A stretch of 64,000 nucleotides of DNA from Seriola aureovittata (taxonomy: Eukaryota; Chordata; Actinopteri; Carangiformes; Carangidae): NCBI RefSeq assembly GCF_021018895.1, contig NC_079371.1:10896001-10960000 (forward strand), read 5' to 3'. Made by a program: the position numbers and the translations under genes. Under the pieces are notes generated by a model. The model did not search any database, was not told the DNA's origin, and saw only the letters and a list, made by a program, of their open reading frames with translations. The first letter of the stretch is position 1. Every line of letters begins with the position of its first letter. Positions 40,701 to 53,001 of this stretch are shown here, one piece after another.

Positions 40701-43307
40701 CTTGTCATTTGTTAGCCTTGAAGTCACTGAAATTACCCTGCATTCAGCCCTGATAAAGGATGTGATGCCTGCTGCCACTAAATGAATATTGAACAGAGCA
40801 ATCACATTGTAATCAGTGCTTGAATGCAATATTGCATACTGGGTAATGTTCTACTAAATATGGTGGTGAAACATGCCAGAATAAAAGCCTCTTCCATTTC
40901 CAAACACAGAGCATCATTATTTTTGTTGGCTGAAGTTGAACGAAGGTGCTATCTGAACAGCGAGTCCTCTGGAGCCAGCTGGACATCACATCAAAACAGG
41001 AGACTAAGCTTGAATTTATCAGTTGTGCAAGCTTTAATAGAAGTGGATGGGTACATCCACTTTTACTAATTCATAGCATTATTGCCATTAAGGGAGTTAC
41101 GGGTACAATCATTTACTTTGTTTTTTCCTACACATGAACTGCTCCTTGAACCAGCTTGTAGCTGCACTATGTGGTGTTTCTGAGTTGTTGTGTCTTTAAA
41201 AGTGAAATATAGAATTATATGTATTATTCATGCTAATCTCCTAGATATTTTGTTTATAATATTAATATGTTTTACCCATTATGCAGTGGTAATGCTGTCT
41301 GTGTGTGGTTACATTTAGACAACAGATACACTCTGGTCTTAGCCAGGGAAATATTGTTATATTAGTTAAAAAACAAAGTAAACACTTTGTACTCAGATCA
41401 CTATGGGCTTTGTCTGTATATAACTTAGACCACCATCTTTACTCAGCCTGAACAAATTACTGTGAGTTTCTAAACATAATCATAAAACAGTTTAATCATG
41501 CTGCAGTTGCAAAAGCAGATATTGAATTGCAAGAGTGGGTATGGCAGAAAAAGAAATGAATTAAATTGTCAGTGAACATTTTGCTGAATATGTTAAGTAT
41601 GGACATTTTGTGCCTTGGCAGATGCAGTACATTCCTTAACAATATGTCCTCATTATGTTGACAAAAATGTCATCTGGGCAGCATTATGTCTCTTTCAAAA
41701 TGTATTTGCTGTTGTATATAAGTGTAATTCTTTTGAGAGAATGGTTATATCTGTAGCTAATTTTGGCCAAAGGTCTTTTGGCCAGTAGTCTTAAGGCCAA
41801 ATACCAAAACAAAAAAAAAAGATGGGTGCCCATAATATTTCATTTCCATGTTGAAGAAAGCTAGTTGTGCTTAAAACTATAAATATAATTTAGCTTTGAA
41901 ACTGTTCAGATGAAGGAATAAGGCTGCTCATTTAAATTAGACTTTTCTATCTCTGTGTTCCCCTTAAATGCCTAAGATTAGACAAAAAAACCCCTGGGTA
42001 AAAATGAGTTATTCATGAACAGAGGAACTGTACTTGGCACCTAGTATTCAAATGAAAGGAGCATCAGATAGATGAATACTAAATGGGGAAGTCAACAGCA
42101 GTGTCCCAGGAAATTTAGGCTCGGAACAGAAGCTTTGGTATGTGAATGGTTTACAAATACATATACAAAATTTAATAACAGGAAAACAAACAACCCAAAA
42201 ATATTTTACATCGTTGTTAAATTACTGCTGTTGGAGAATAAATGTGAACTGGTCTGCAGGTAAACTCTGTGGACAAACTGAAAACTGGTATTCCCACAGA
42301 TTCAGCTGTGATTTTCCTCACCATTGTGATTAAAATATATTACATCTTCAGAGTTACATTATCAAGATAAAAATATACTCTCATACTAGATGTTATTACC
42401 TTTCATTAATCTACAATATTTTAAGCATCCATTGCATTTTATTATCAAAGTAATTAACATCATAACAAAATAATGATCTAAAAGCTTCAGAGTTCTCATG
42501 CATTTGAATTTTCTGCCTCTCTTCTCTCCTTCCCTCTCTCTCAGTGAGTGTTTTCCTCAGTGTTGAACTGAGAAGTACAGTCGATTTCCTTATGTAAACG
42601 TAAATGTAAATGTAAATTCAGAGTTACATGAGGACGAGGAAGTGTAGGATCTATAAAGCCTACAAAGTCACAAAGGGTCAGATATTGGAGCTAACATCTG
42701 GGTGACCACAACACTATTTTTGACATTGAATGTATTTGAACATTGTCCACACAGTGCTATTTGTTTAGTTTAATGAATTTGAATCAAACTAAAAGCACTC
42801 TGCTTTTACCTGGAAAGAATGAATAACAAAATATTCACATTTACTTCAATTATTCGGGATCATTTGGGCACTTTGAAAAGGTACATGTGCTTTGTGATAT
42901 GATTTGATAATGCTACACACGTGAAATAATACATTCAGCAAATTTGTTTGTGTTACAATGAGTCAATTATTTATTGAGGTGGATTTTTAGTTTTATCTCA
43001 GACCAACAACATCAAACAACATCAACATCAAATCAGTACAGATGTCTTTTGATAACATAAAGACAAATCCAGAAGAAAAACATCAATCATAATATATAGC
43101 TTACACCTACACTTGAGAGAAATACTGGTATTCTGTCTGTTAATGGTAGCTTTGAATTTTGAATGTGCCTGTGACAGACTCATGACTTACAGTTTTACCT
43201 TTCCAACTAAAATTTTCTGTGGATATTATATATTCAGGAATGAAATCCTTCGAATTTCAGCCTGATCATAGTAGTGTTTACTGTATTTTTAAGTTGAGGT
43301 GAAACTA
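40701..43307. other. Non-coding stretch, no gene seen
   Basis: AT-rich. Short open frames at 40824-41137 and 42072-42333 show no family features. No other structure is seen. Confidence 0.55.
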
Positions 43308-43327
43308 TTTTTTTTTTTTTTTTTTTT
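43308..43327 (+). repeat. Poly(T) tract, 20 nt
   Basis: Twenty consecutive T residues. It may be a minus-strand retroposon tail, but no element body was identified. Confidence 0.9.
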
Positions 43328-43429
43328 AAATCCCCAATCCATACATTGTCTGATTCTTTGTTTTGCTATCGATGTTGATACGATTTATGTGCATCAGTCC
43401 TTTACGGTCCTAGACTTATGAAAAGATAA

Positions 43430-43760
43430 AGCTGCGTTAAATAATGTTTGACCACAAGAGGGCATAAAAACATCAGAACAAGCCAACAGCAGCCACCAAA
43501 TCAAGTTTTTATACTTTAACATTTTGCTAGCAGTTGCTGAGATACCCCTCCAGCAAAACATTAAGATTCATTCAGAGTTGTGTCTATGTTTTAGTCTCCA
43601 CCAACTGCTGAAATATCTGCTGATTAAACTGTTTTCACCCACTAGCCGCTAACTTTGTCTGCTTGCAGTTTGGTGCTGGGCAAGGAGCGTACAGTGGGTT
43701 TATGAGAGCTATTTTGCTTGGGTCACACTGAACTACACTGAAAGTGACTAATACTCTTTT
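43430..43760 (+). repeat. Possible dispersed fish repeat
   Basis: ACCCACTAGCCGCTAACTTT and GCAGTTTGGTGCTGGGCAAG look like parts of a dispersed teleost repeat recalled from memory. No second copy in the window confirms it. Confidence 0.3.
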
Positions 43761-43907
43761 TACACCAAAATTAACAGGTATAAGCAGGTTGGTTTACGCA
43801 AGTAAACCCACTACAAAAGGCGAGTGAATCCTTTTACACTGTCAGCCAAGTTTGCCAGAGAGGACACACAGAACTGCATGGAGCAATGTCATCGTATGCA
43901 GTTACAG

Positions 43908-43909
<2 letters not shown>

Positions 43910-43960
<51 letters not shown>
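43910..43960 (+). repeat. (CA)n microsatellite, about 25 units
   Basis: A pure CA tract that generates an artefactual Thr-His frame. Length is probably polymorphic. Confidence 0.97.
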
Positions 43961-43962
<2 letters not shown>

Positions 43963-45837
43963 TTAGCATGTTCACCCAGTTGTTGTGTTTACATCAGTGC
44001 TGATCAGAGCCACAGCCACGTCTACTACAGAGTCATTTAACCTGGGTATGAATGCTAATTGTACCCTTTAACATTGCCAACAAAAGCCTGATGTCAGCGG
44101 GTCTTAGCATGTTTTTTAAACAGTGGAAAAGGGGTTTAAGAAGCTCAATATAGCTGCTGAGCTTTTTCTTTTTTTTTTTAATTTGGGTTTCAAAATGGCA
44201 CAAAAACTAATTGGTAAAGGTTAGGAGCAAGTGAGAAGCAAATGAAAGTCTCAAAGTTGTGTGTTTTATACAACCAACTATCCAACTCATCTTCCACCCT
44301 CAGACTTTTTACAGCTACTTTCACCTTTTCCACTTGGATAAGGACAGTCATTATATGCACAATTAGAAGAGGTCACAGGAAACAGAGGTCATATGGCTCA
44401 TTTTGAGCAACCATTTTTGAACAAATGACCGGTTCTGCCGTGTCAAAAATGGAGAAATAGGCACAGACACAACAAAACTGTAATGATTCATCAGAGGTGA
44501 AACCACCAGGAACATAGGACAGAGCTTTGGCAGCTGGTCGTTTTTGTCACGGTGTTAAAAGTCTGTCTCTGGACTCCGTAATGACTGTGATAATAAGTCT
44601 GAAAACGCCAGTCTCCTAATATTGGCACATGTTTACCAGAGAAGAAACTTGTCCTGCTGAATTAGGTCTAATATTTAGCATTTCTTTAATGAAATCAGTT
44701 TGGCTTGGCAGACAGATGTTTATGGATTGTTAATGTTGTGATGATGAGTGGGTGCTCTGCATGGTGCTTGTTTCCATGGCGTTGTATTCTGCTGGCCTAA
44801 CATACGCTCAGCTGGACCAATTTACACAAGTACTGATATCTTCTGCCAATGAAGTGACAGATATTTTCAATTAAATGTTTTTGTCAGTGGATTTACAGGG
44901 AAACCTTATTTATGGTCAATGAGTTGTTCTCCCAAAATATTACAGCACAGTGGTGATATTGCTTTAACACTAAGCTATTGCTTTTAGCAAGGCAATAACA
45001 ATGAAACTCCTTAATGTGCAGGTGACAATAACCCTCTATCCGTCAACATGTCTGTGTTACATGGACTGGTGCCCAGAAGGGTTGATATATAGACCAAATT
45101 ATCAAGGAGGAGATTAAATGAATCTGTGCTTCTACTTTTATGGGCATCTCTTTTTGTCAGCGAGATGATAAAGCTCAGTAATCCTTTGTCAAACTAAGAA
45201 TTAGAGCTGTGTTTTTTTTCCATGGAAGAGGAGTGACCTGCATGGATTGGAAAAAAAATAAAAACAGTGGCATCTATTGATTTTTACCTCACTTTGTCAA
45301 GGTCATTGAAATGACTGTGTAATTGAAGTTTGTAAATGGACCCAATGAAATATTATTGGTCAGATGAAAGGGACCTCAGAGACCGGCCTGAGGAGATAAC
45401 CCCCATTGTCATCCTTGTGTAGATGTATTGTCCAGGGAGAAGCAGATAAAATATAGTATGGAAGGAGATTAAACATTTGCATTAATATAATATGACAAAA
45501 TGCTGATTCAACCTCTCACTCGAGTAACTGTGTGAATTCATTAATTTTCTCTGCTTGCTTAGTCCTTCACAAGGTCAATATAGATCTTCAGTTCAGACAA
45601 GCAAAGAGAGTCACCTTGTGTGGCTCAGTGGAGAATCATATTTAATGGTAAGGTTTTTCATGTCATCCTAACACATTTTGACTTTGCATCTTCTCTTTAC
45701 TTACGATCCACTGATTCATTCATATATTTCCGTATGGCTGATCTCATTACAGTGGGCGTGAAATGACTAAAGACTGGATTCTTGGGGGATTTTTCATTTT
45801 CATTTAAAGATTTTTATTCATGCATACCCTCTATAAG
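43961..45837. other. Non-coding stretch, no gene seen
   Basis: Contains a T-rich run at 44167-44180. No coding or RNA feature was recognised. Confidence 0.55.
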
Positions 45838-46372
45838 ACTAAAAGTACCAATACAACAATTTAAAATACTAATTACCAGCAAACTGTACTTAAATAATTA
45901 GCAGTAAAAAGCAGTAAAATGAGCTCTGTGACTGATGACATTGTTAGTTTGTTAGGGTTAGATGCATCAATGGTGAAAACTGCATTTTATTACTATAGCT
46001 GGTCGAGGTGGAGCTAACTACAGTGCAGTAGTTTAGTCCAGTCTTTCACAACATCTGGGTCAGGCCCTTTTCAAAAGGGCTCATCAGATAATTCATAGGA
46101 TTCTAAAGAAAACAAACTAAATTCTGAAGTTATCTGAATCAGGACAAGGAGCCACAACTAAACAAAAGCAGTCACAAGCCAAAAGAGTTGGAAGCCACTG
46201 GTTTAATCTTTAAAAACCTTTTGTATTTTATATACTTCTTCCTCTATCTTATTGTGAAAGGTAGTCATCAGGTAATTGTAGAGCATCAAAAACTATAATA
46301 AAATTTCCCTCTGAAATTTAGAGGGTTAGAAGTATAAAGTGGCATTAAATGGAAATACTCTTTTTAAATACT
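45838..46372 (+). repeat. Teleost interspersed repeat, family R3, copy 3, with internal insert
   Basis: ACTAAAAGTACCAATACAAC, ACCAGCAAACTGTACTTAAA, AGCTGGTCGAGGTGGAGCTA and AGAAGTATAAAGTGGCATTA follow the order of the copy at 11494-11903. About 46040-46205 (TCCAGTCTTTCACAACATCT to TTGGAAGCCACTGGTTT) resembles a separate block sometimes found within this family. The terminal TTCCACCACTG is missing. Confidence 0.6.
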
Positions 46373-46387
46373 TCAAACCTGTCCACC

Positions 46388-46420
46388 GAACCAACATGAA
46401 GTCCCGGTTCATGTTGGTTC
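46388..46420. repeat. Perfect 13-bp inverted repeat (hairpin), 7-nt loop
   Basis: GAACCAACATGAA (46388-46400), loop GTCCCGG, then TTCATGTTGGTTC (46408-46420). All 13 pairs are perfect Watson-Crick. It lies just after the R3 copy and is not followed by a T-run that would suggest a Pol III terminator. Function unknown. Confidence 0.9.
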
Positions 46421-48922
46421 ATTTTGACTGATTTCCTATGCATTCATTTTTTTTCAGCACAAACTCTCATCATTTTGTCAATTTCAGTATAAATGTGCAA
46501 GAAAACCAAAATATGACAAAATGACACTGCAGTAAAATTGTAAAAATCTTTAGTTTTTAATATATTATTACATATACTACTGAACAATTCAAGGTTGAAA
46601 GAAATGTTTCGCTTAGTATGCACCCAAGTACAGCAGAAAAATGTAAGAAATTATAACTATAACCCAGTCTATTCACACTGTAAGGGGTTTTATTCAAACT
46701 TGTTTTGTGCCTTTTTCATGGGAAGTCTATGTATTCCATTGTAAATATTAATAGTTAGTTCAGATTGTTAAGAATTTCTTTCATATAAGGTTTATGTTCT
46801 GCAGACATAAATCTCATAAAAACATGTTTCCTGGAGGGTGATCTGATGTATGTAATAGTCCATTTTTTAAATTGAATTTTATCCTTCAGCTTCAATAAAA
46901 CAGCCATTTGCTTCTCCTTAGCTGCCAAAGTGAGTCAACAAATCTCCTTAATCTACCTGCCTGTACTTTGAATAATCCATGTGTCTGCCATTGTATACTC
47001 TCGCATGACGCTGATCGTCTCTTTAATTGCAGATTTATTCCCATCATGTGCACTTTGATTCTGCCAGTGGATGCTATAGATGATCTCTTCATTCATTCCA
47101 GGCGCAATATGTCTCACATCTGTTCCATGTTAAATTCATAACCTCCCTTTCCTCCTCCTTTTCTTCATCTACCCTCCCCACATCTAACTTGTCTTTTTAT
47201 CTCTATTCTTTGCACAGGCATTGTGTCCTCTGGCAGTCTAAGTAGCTCATTGTTGTGGGGAGAATGTTCTCTCGTGGGAGCCATAGCCAGTCAAGAGTGG
47301 ATTGCCTCAGTGAGATGCAGTTTTACTTTGTCTGTCAGTTGTGATGAAAGATAAGAAACATTGTGTTCTTTTGAGACACACTCATTCAAATATGGGAATT
47401 GTGAAATGCCTGATAAAAACCTTTTCTTTACATATAGTTGTTAGAGAAGAGTTATGGAAAGAAAAAGCTGTATCAATTCCCATGGTGATATAAGACCTTG
47501 CTGGATGTACCTGTGCATCCAGAGTAATGTACCTTTATGTTCCCTGCTGTTTATCATAGTCACCATGCACTAAATGTGAAATATTGCTGTCTGTGGACCA
47601 TGTGTATTGGTCTTTGTCACAATCTTAGTTGTCAACATGTTGCAGCACTGATGTCACAAAGAAAAATTAGTGTTCTTTAATTGACCTTGACAAAAAACAG
47701 CAGTCTGACTGAACCTTAATGGTAGAGTTTCATACAAGATGTGCATAATGGTAATTAGACAGTGTATTTACAGTGCGTTTCTTAAATACATATTCATCCA
47801 CCAGTGGAGGCAGAGCTGCCATTGAAAGCGCTGACTGATCAATTGATTGGCTAGTCGTTTCAGTTCTACATAGTACTATATCCTTTAGGTTTAACAACTT
47901 TTAACAACAGACTTTTCCTGTCGTCTCAGATTGGCTTGGTTTTCAGGGACTTCTGTAATAAATGTAATTTACACTGAAGCTTCCAGTCATAATTATGACT
48001 CAACAGTAGAACAGTATTCATAAGTGGGAAACTGGTAATTATGGTAAGTCATATGTTATGAACGTGACTTTCGTGTCTAGGTCAAGGACGCTTAGGATGA
48101 ATTGAGAACCAAATCACCAACCTTACTACTCCCTTAACTACTGCAAGGTTTTCATTAATTAATTGCCAAGTATTGTAATAAGAGGTTAATTGTTTTAGTA
48201 ATTGTTAAAGCACAAACATTCTCTGGTTCCTGTGTCTTGTGAGGATTTGCTCCATTTCTTTTTTCATATGTGAGTTTGGGCTGTTTGAGAGTGTAAAATT
48301 TGTCTTTAGGAATTAGTGATGGACATGTCTTTACACATTTTGGACTACAAAATTACTGGAGTTGAAACAATGAAGATTGATCTGAAGATTAACTGTTGTT
48401 ATATAGTCTATGAATGCAATAGTCTCTTTAACACTAAAGTTTAAACGCAACTCCTGTGGGAGCAGCTATTACATCCTTTGTGCAGCTTTACATGAGGAGC
48501 AAATTACAAATCGGCATGCATCCACATAACACTTAATGACACAGATAGAAATAAAAATAAAAACATGTATAGAGTAAATTATGATTTAATGTACTATTTC
48601 TTCAGTGCATTTTTCTTGTTTGATTTGTTTCGGTTCAAGCTGTGAAATTACTAATGGGGACAAAAGTCATGTGGAGTTATGAGAAACTTGTTTACCTGAT
48701 ACTTTTACTAACCTGACTTCCTGCTGTTGGGAAAGTCAACACAAATCTCATTAAAGTTCCTGCAAACATCGGCAAAGTTTGCTGTTGTATCTACTTTGTT
48801 GCATGCTACATACCGTTTCTCTAACGGCAATGACTCATTTCACCTGTGCTGACTAATGACTGTTCACTGTAGTTACTTGAATAATACAGAAGAAGGTGAT
48901 ATTATACTGGTATTACTACTAC

Positions 48923-48923
<1 letters not shown>
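46421..48923. other. Non-coding stretch, no gene seen
   Basis: AT-rich. A possible small R1-type end fragment (ATCAATTGATTGGCTAGTCG) lies near 47837-47875. The minus and plus frames at 46892-47141 overlap each other and have no recognised domain. Confidence 0.5.

Positions 48924-48957
<34 letters not shown>
48924..48957 (+). repeat. (AAT)n trinucleotide microsatellite
   Basis: About ten ATA/AAT units after ACTACTACTATAT. Likely length-variable. Confidence 0.92.
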
Positions 48958-51294
48958 TAAATTTTGAGTATTTCAAAAAAGACTGTCACAGTTGAAGGAA
49001 CTAGAAGAAAAGGTTGACCATGTAGCTAACTGTGCTTGCTGCAGAGCTGCGAGAGCCCACCAGCATCTCCCACTTTGTCTGTGATCTCTCCCCAATCCCT
49101 CTGCCCTGCAGCAATCCCCTCAGCAGCCAGCAAGGTCTGTATGACCCCTGAGGGCTGTCCAGCCAATGAACTCCTCATGAAGGCAGAGACTCTAACACAA
49201 AGGGGCTTTAATGATGGCTTGGTCGAAAAAAGAAGAAGAGTAGATCCGTGTGGTACGAGCGACTAATCATCACACTCATGGGCTTCTCGAGACAGAAGGT
49301 GCCAGACTTCACCATGGAGCTAAAAACCATCTTAAGGGAGCAGAAATCAATGAAATACACTCAGCCTAAGATCTGTGTATGACCTGCTTTTGAAACTCCG
49401 TTGTGTTCTAAAATACTGAAACAGCTTATCTCAACATTTTTAACTTTCACATCACTGTCTTGGGAATATGTGCGAGTACATTACTCCAAAGAACAAGTCA
49501 GACAGTTTATTGATGGGTCCAAAGTATTCTGCAAAGTATAAAACACCAGATGATGAAGCAAACATACACTATCAATATTTCAGTCTCACAAGGCATATTG
49601 TGCATTTTTGAAGTGAGCACAAAGGCTTTTTTTTTTTACCTGTGAAAAATCTTTTGAGGTATGTCTTGTTAGGATGTTTCCGAATAGTTTCCATCCGTCC
49701 AAAAATCCTCCACAACGTTTTGGAAAAAACTAAAATGCATGTAGTGAAAAAGCTCCATCATTCATACAGTTATGCAGAAAATAACGAGGTTGTGCACTTA
49801 AATTCCTGCACGCTAAGATCACATCAGGATACGTTTTCCACAGAAAACTAGATGAATTAGCAATAAACAATAAAAAGCATCACCTCCAGCTCACTAATGA
49901 CTACCCATGATCCTCCTCTCCTTCCTCCACATATTCCACCGGGGAGAGGGAGAGTGATGTGGGGTGTGCCTGAAGTTTTCTGCTTACCCTTATTGCTTTT
50001 GCTGCCGAAGACAATATTATTATCTCCAGCTGCAGGCCTCAGAGCACACAACTTGTAAATAATAAACCAAGCTGGACAGAAGCCTGTGAGGCCACTGCTA
50101 ATCCTGGTATTATTCTACTTTTATTGTTGCTATTTGCTCATTATTTCTCATCTCCTCTGGCTGAAGACAGCCAGTTAAATTATTTTCACCCCATTGTTTT
50201 TGTCTGCCACAAAGGCCAAATTAGCATTGAGGACAGGCAACATTTAGAGACGCCTTTATTCCTTTTTAGCCCTCCTTTCCTCACTCTTGACCTCTTTAGC
50301 GCCCACAAGGCATCACAAAGTGTCACTGTGGGTGTTAGTTGATGCTGTACGTTCTAAACATAATTATGAAAAATGTTTTTTATTACGTTTTAATTTGGAG
50401 CATCTTCCCATTGAAGGAGAATCAGGAAACAGTAGGAAGTAATCTCCTGATTGAAGCTATAACCCTGTTCCCCGTGGAAGGTTTGGAAGAATGAGACCTA
50501 GACAAAGCTAAACCAGATTGATGTTTTACTCAAAATTCAATTCGAGTTGTTATAATCAGCTGTCTCAGGATGGTGTTTGAGCCTCCACAGCCCTGCAGTA
50601 TTCTGTTTTCGCTGAGAATGGTAATGCTTCACCCAGGTTTGACTCTGTACCATCCTTCTTATGGGAGGAATGACTCTGACAAAGCCTCAGGGCAAAACTA
50701 GTTGTTCGCTTCAGTGTGCTCATTGTTGCTCTGAAGACACCTAAAGATATGCAGCTAATGAAATGGCTGTGAAGGCTCTAACTGTATGGAACATTACGTT
50801 CAGAGCGGTATGAATAATTACTCTTGCACTTACCACACCTGATAAAAGTTCTCCTGCACAGAAAATATGAACTTCTCATGCTAACAAACCAACCCAAGTA
50901 AAAAATAAAAAAAAGTAATGTTTAAGCTTTTCAGGTATAGGCCCACAATTAGACTTTTTCTTTTTTTTTTCATACCTTTGTGTTTTTCCGAATAAAATTT
51001 TTAAAAGTTTCACCAAGTGCTATACATATTTTGAATCAGCATAACCTCAGCTACTCATGCATGTCACTCAATAAAGACTTCAGTAGAGTATAAGGTTAAT
51101 AAAACAAACCTTGAATTTTTCCCCATTTTATACATAAAGATATTGTGAACCATAATAAAGAAAGAATATTTCAACACAGAAATTTGCAGACATTTGTTTG
51201 GATTGTTCCATAGGTGAGTTGAAGATTCTATCTTTATCTGTTCATGAGATATGCTGATTCTCTGGAGCAGTATTATTCCTTCTCTCTGGCAGGC
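48958..51294. other. Non-coding stretch, no gene seen
   Basis: The 49036-49266 plus-strand frame is Ser/Pro-rich but unrecognised. A T-rich run lies at 50957-50970. No gene structure is evident. Confidence 0.5.
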
Positions 51295-52060
51295 CAAGCC
51301 TCTGAATCAGACACTCTGATTGGCTATGACATCTCTCACTGGAGCCAATAGGAATGTTGAATTGAGTGACGTGACTCTAGACGTCTCTGGGAAAGAATGC
51401 GGATGAGAATCGATCAATAAACACAGACAGAAAGCAGCAATATGCCAAACGGTAAGACTACTCCAAATATTTCTTAACCTTTTAACGTTCTTGTATCGAG
51501 CGAAGTCAGACTCACGCGGACGATCAGGAGCTTGATAGAAAGCACCGATTTTCTAGTTTAAGGAGAAAAAAACGGCACGTCTCTAGCTCAAACGGTCGCG
51601 GAGGTATGACGCTCTAAAGTCAATGTGAAATTTGGAAGTGATTAGAAACTCCCACGGCCATGGGGAACTCCAGCGGTTTTACTCATTAAAGTCTGTTTAC
51701 AGGTCTTAGGGAGTACTACTGCTCCTGTTCAGCAGTTTGTGGCTCCAGTGGGAGCTGCACAAAATCTGATGAAGGATTCCTCTTGATTTGGGGCTTAAGA
51801 TTTAAAAATGAAAAACATTTGGGGGTGTGGAGCGAGAAAGAAATGAGTTTACCAGACCTCTATAGCCCGCTCTTCATCTCTGCTTGAAGTTAACAGATCA
51901 AGGCTAAAGTAGCTGCTCCTTGCATAACACACCTGAATCTTCGACTGAGCTGTTAGCAGTCGAATTGCATCAGGGGTAATGTAGGCAACTGCGGCTGACA
52001 AGGAAGAAGAACGGTGTGGGAAAAAAAGAAAAGATGCTGCATCAGTTATGATTTTTTTTT
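51295..52060 (+). repeat. Teleost interspersed repeat, family R5, copy 2, with promoter-like 5' part
   Basis: The 3' half (about 51660-52050) matches the inverted copy at 31575-31825 landmark by landmark. The 5' half has features of a promoter. CCAAT motifs occur at 51319-51323 (reverse) and 51345-51349, and a CRE-like TGACGTGA at 51367-51374. A strong splice donor sequence (AACG/GTAAGA) falls at 51451/51452. Thirteen CpGs occur within 51485-51611, far above the local background. The 5' half is inferred to belong to the element because no second 5' copy is present to compare. Confidence 0.55.
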
Positions 52061-52155
52061 TTAACTGTCCGTCATGAGTCCAGCAATGTTATAGGAGTGC
52101 AGTGTGTTTTCATCAACTGGAGGTTACCAGTGCATCCTCAAAATCACAATACATT

Positions 52156-53001
52156 TAGAGTCCTATCTTACACCTGGCTTGAAGCGAAATAATTGTCTTT
52201 GTTAGTTTAAGACTGACACAGTTTTCATTTCCCATCCAGCACCCACATTGTTTAAATAGCAAATACACATGGGAATGTTAAAGGCATCTTGGTCTCAAGG
52301 CAGCGGATAGTGATTGCCCACTTGACCAGCAAAAGCCTGGTGTTAAATCAGTGGCACATTATTTGACTGCTATTTTAAGGGCGCATTATCAAGAAGGTCC
52401 TATGTGCCAACATACACAGGCGCACAGAGCACATACACCCTGATACGCACAAGCAGAGTGAGCTGAAAATGTGCTTAGATATTAGGGTGAGTCAGGTGGA
52501 ATATTACAATACAGCCTCAGAAGGCCGGATCTTTTTTGTGACATGATGTGTGTTGTACAACGTTGCCATGCATCATGGATGACTCTTGCACGAGGCTCTG
52601 CAGAGACGTGTTCTTTCTTACTGCCTGGTAAATCCACAGTGTTCCCCATTCATCACCTAAATTTGTCCACCACAATTTCATAACGAACTGAAGATTTAAT
52701 CACACTTCTCATCATATAACATGAAATATTTCTAACTGTAGAGCTGTATGTAGCGTGTTGATTTGCTCGGCCCTTCTTTATTCCTCAGAGTGCACAGAGC
52801 TGCTGCCTATGCTAGGACTGGGCTCACTGCTTAGTCACAATATATAATCAACTGACCGCAATAGAATCTAACTCTGTGTGAGACACTGCACCATTATAAT
52901 AGCAATACACCAAGGTGATTGGTGTACTGGTGACACGCCCTAAATGCACTTACATCACACGCTTCAGACCATGCACTTTGGATCATTAAAATAGAGCCCT
53001 G
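52156..53001. mobile_element. Decayed DNA transposon (hAT-like), non-autonomous
   Basis: The left end AGAGTCCTATCTTA faces the right end, which reads AGGGCTCTATTTTA on the minus strand, giving imperfect terminal inverted repeats 846 bp apart. The right part on the minus strand, with GCATGGTCTGAAGCGTG and GCATTTAGGGCGTGTC, resembles a common teleost element that I recall as hAT-like. The interior has no open transposase. No clear 8-bp target-site duplication was found. Confidence 0.5.

Noticed and set aside
51442..51451. ATG CCA AAC G followed by GTAAGA as a short first coding exon
   Set aside because: Only three complete codons, no downstream exon with a recognisable continuation, and the downstream DNA is repeat R5.
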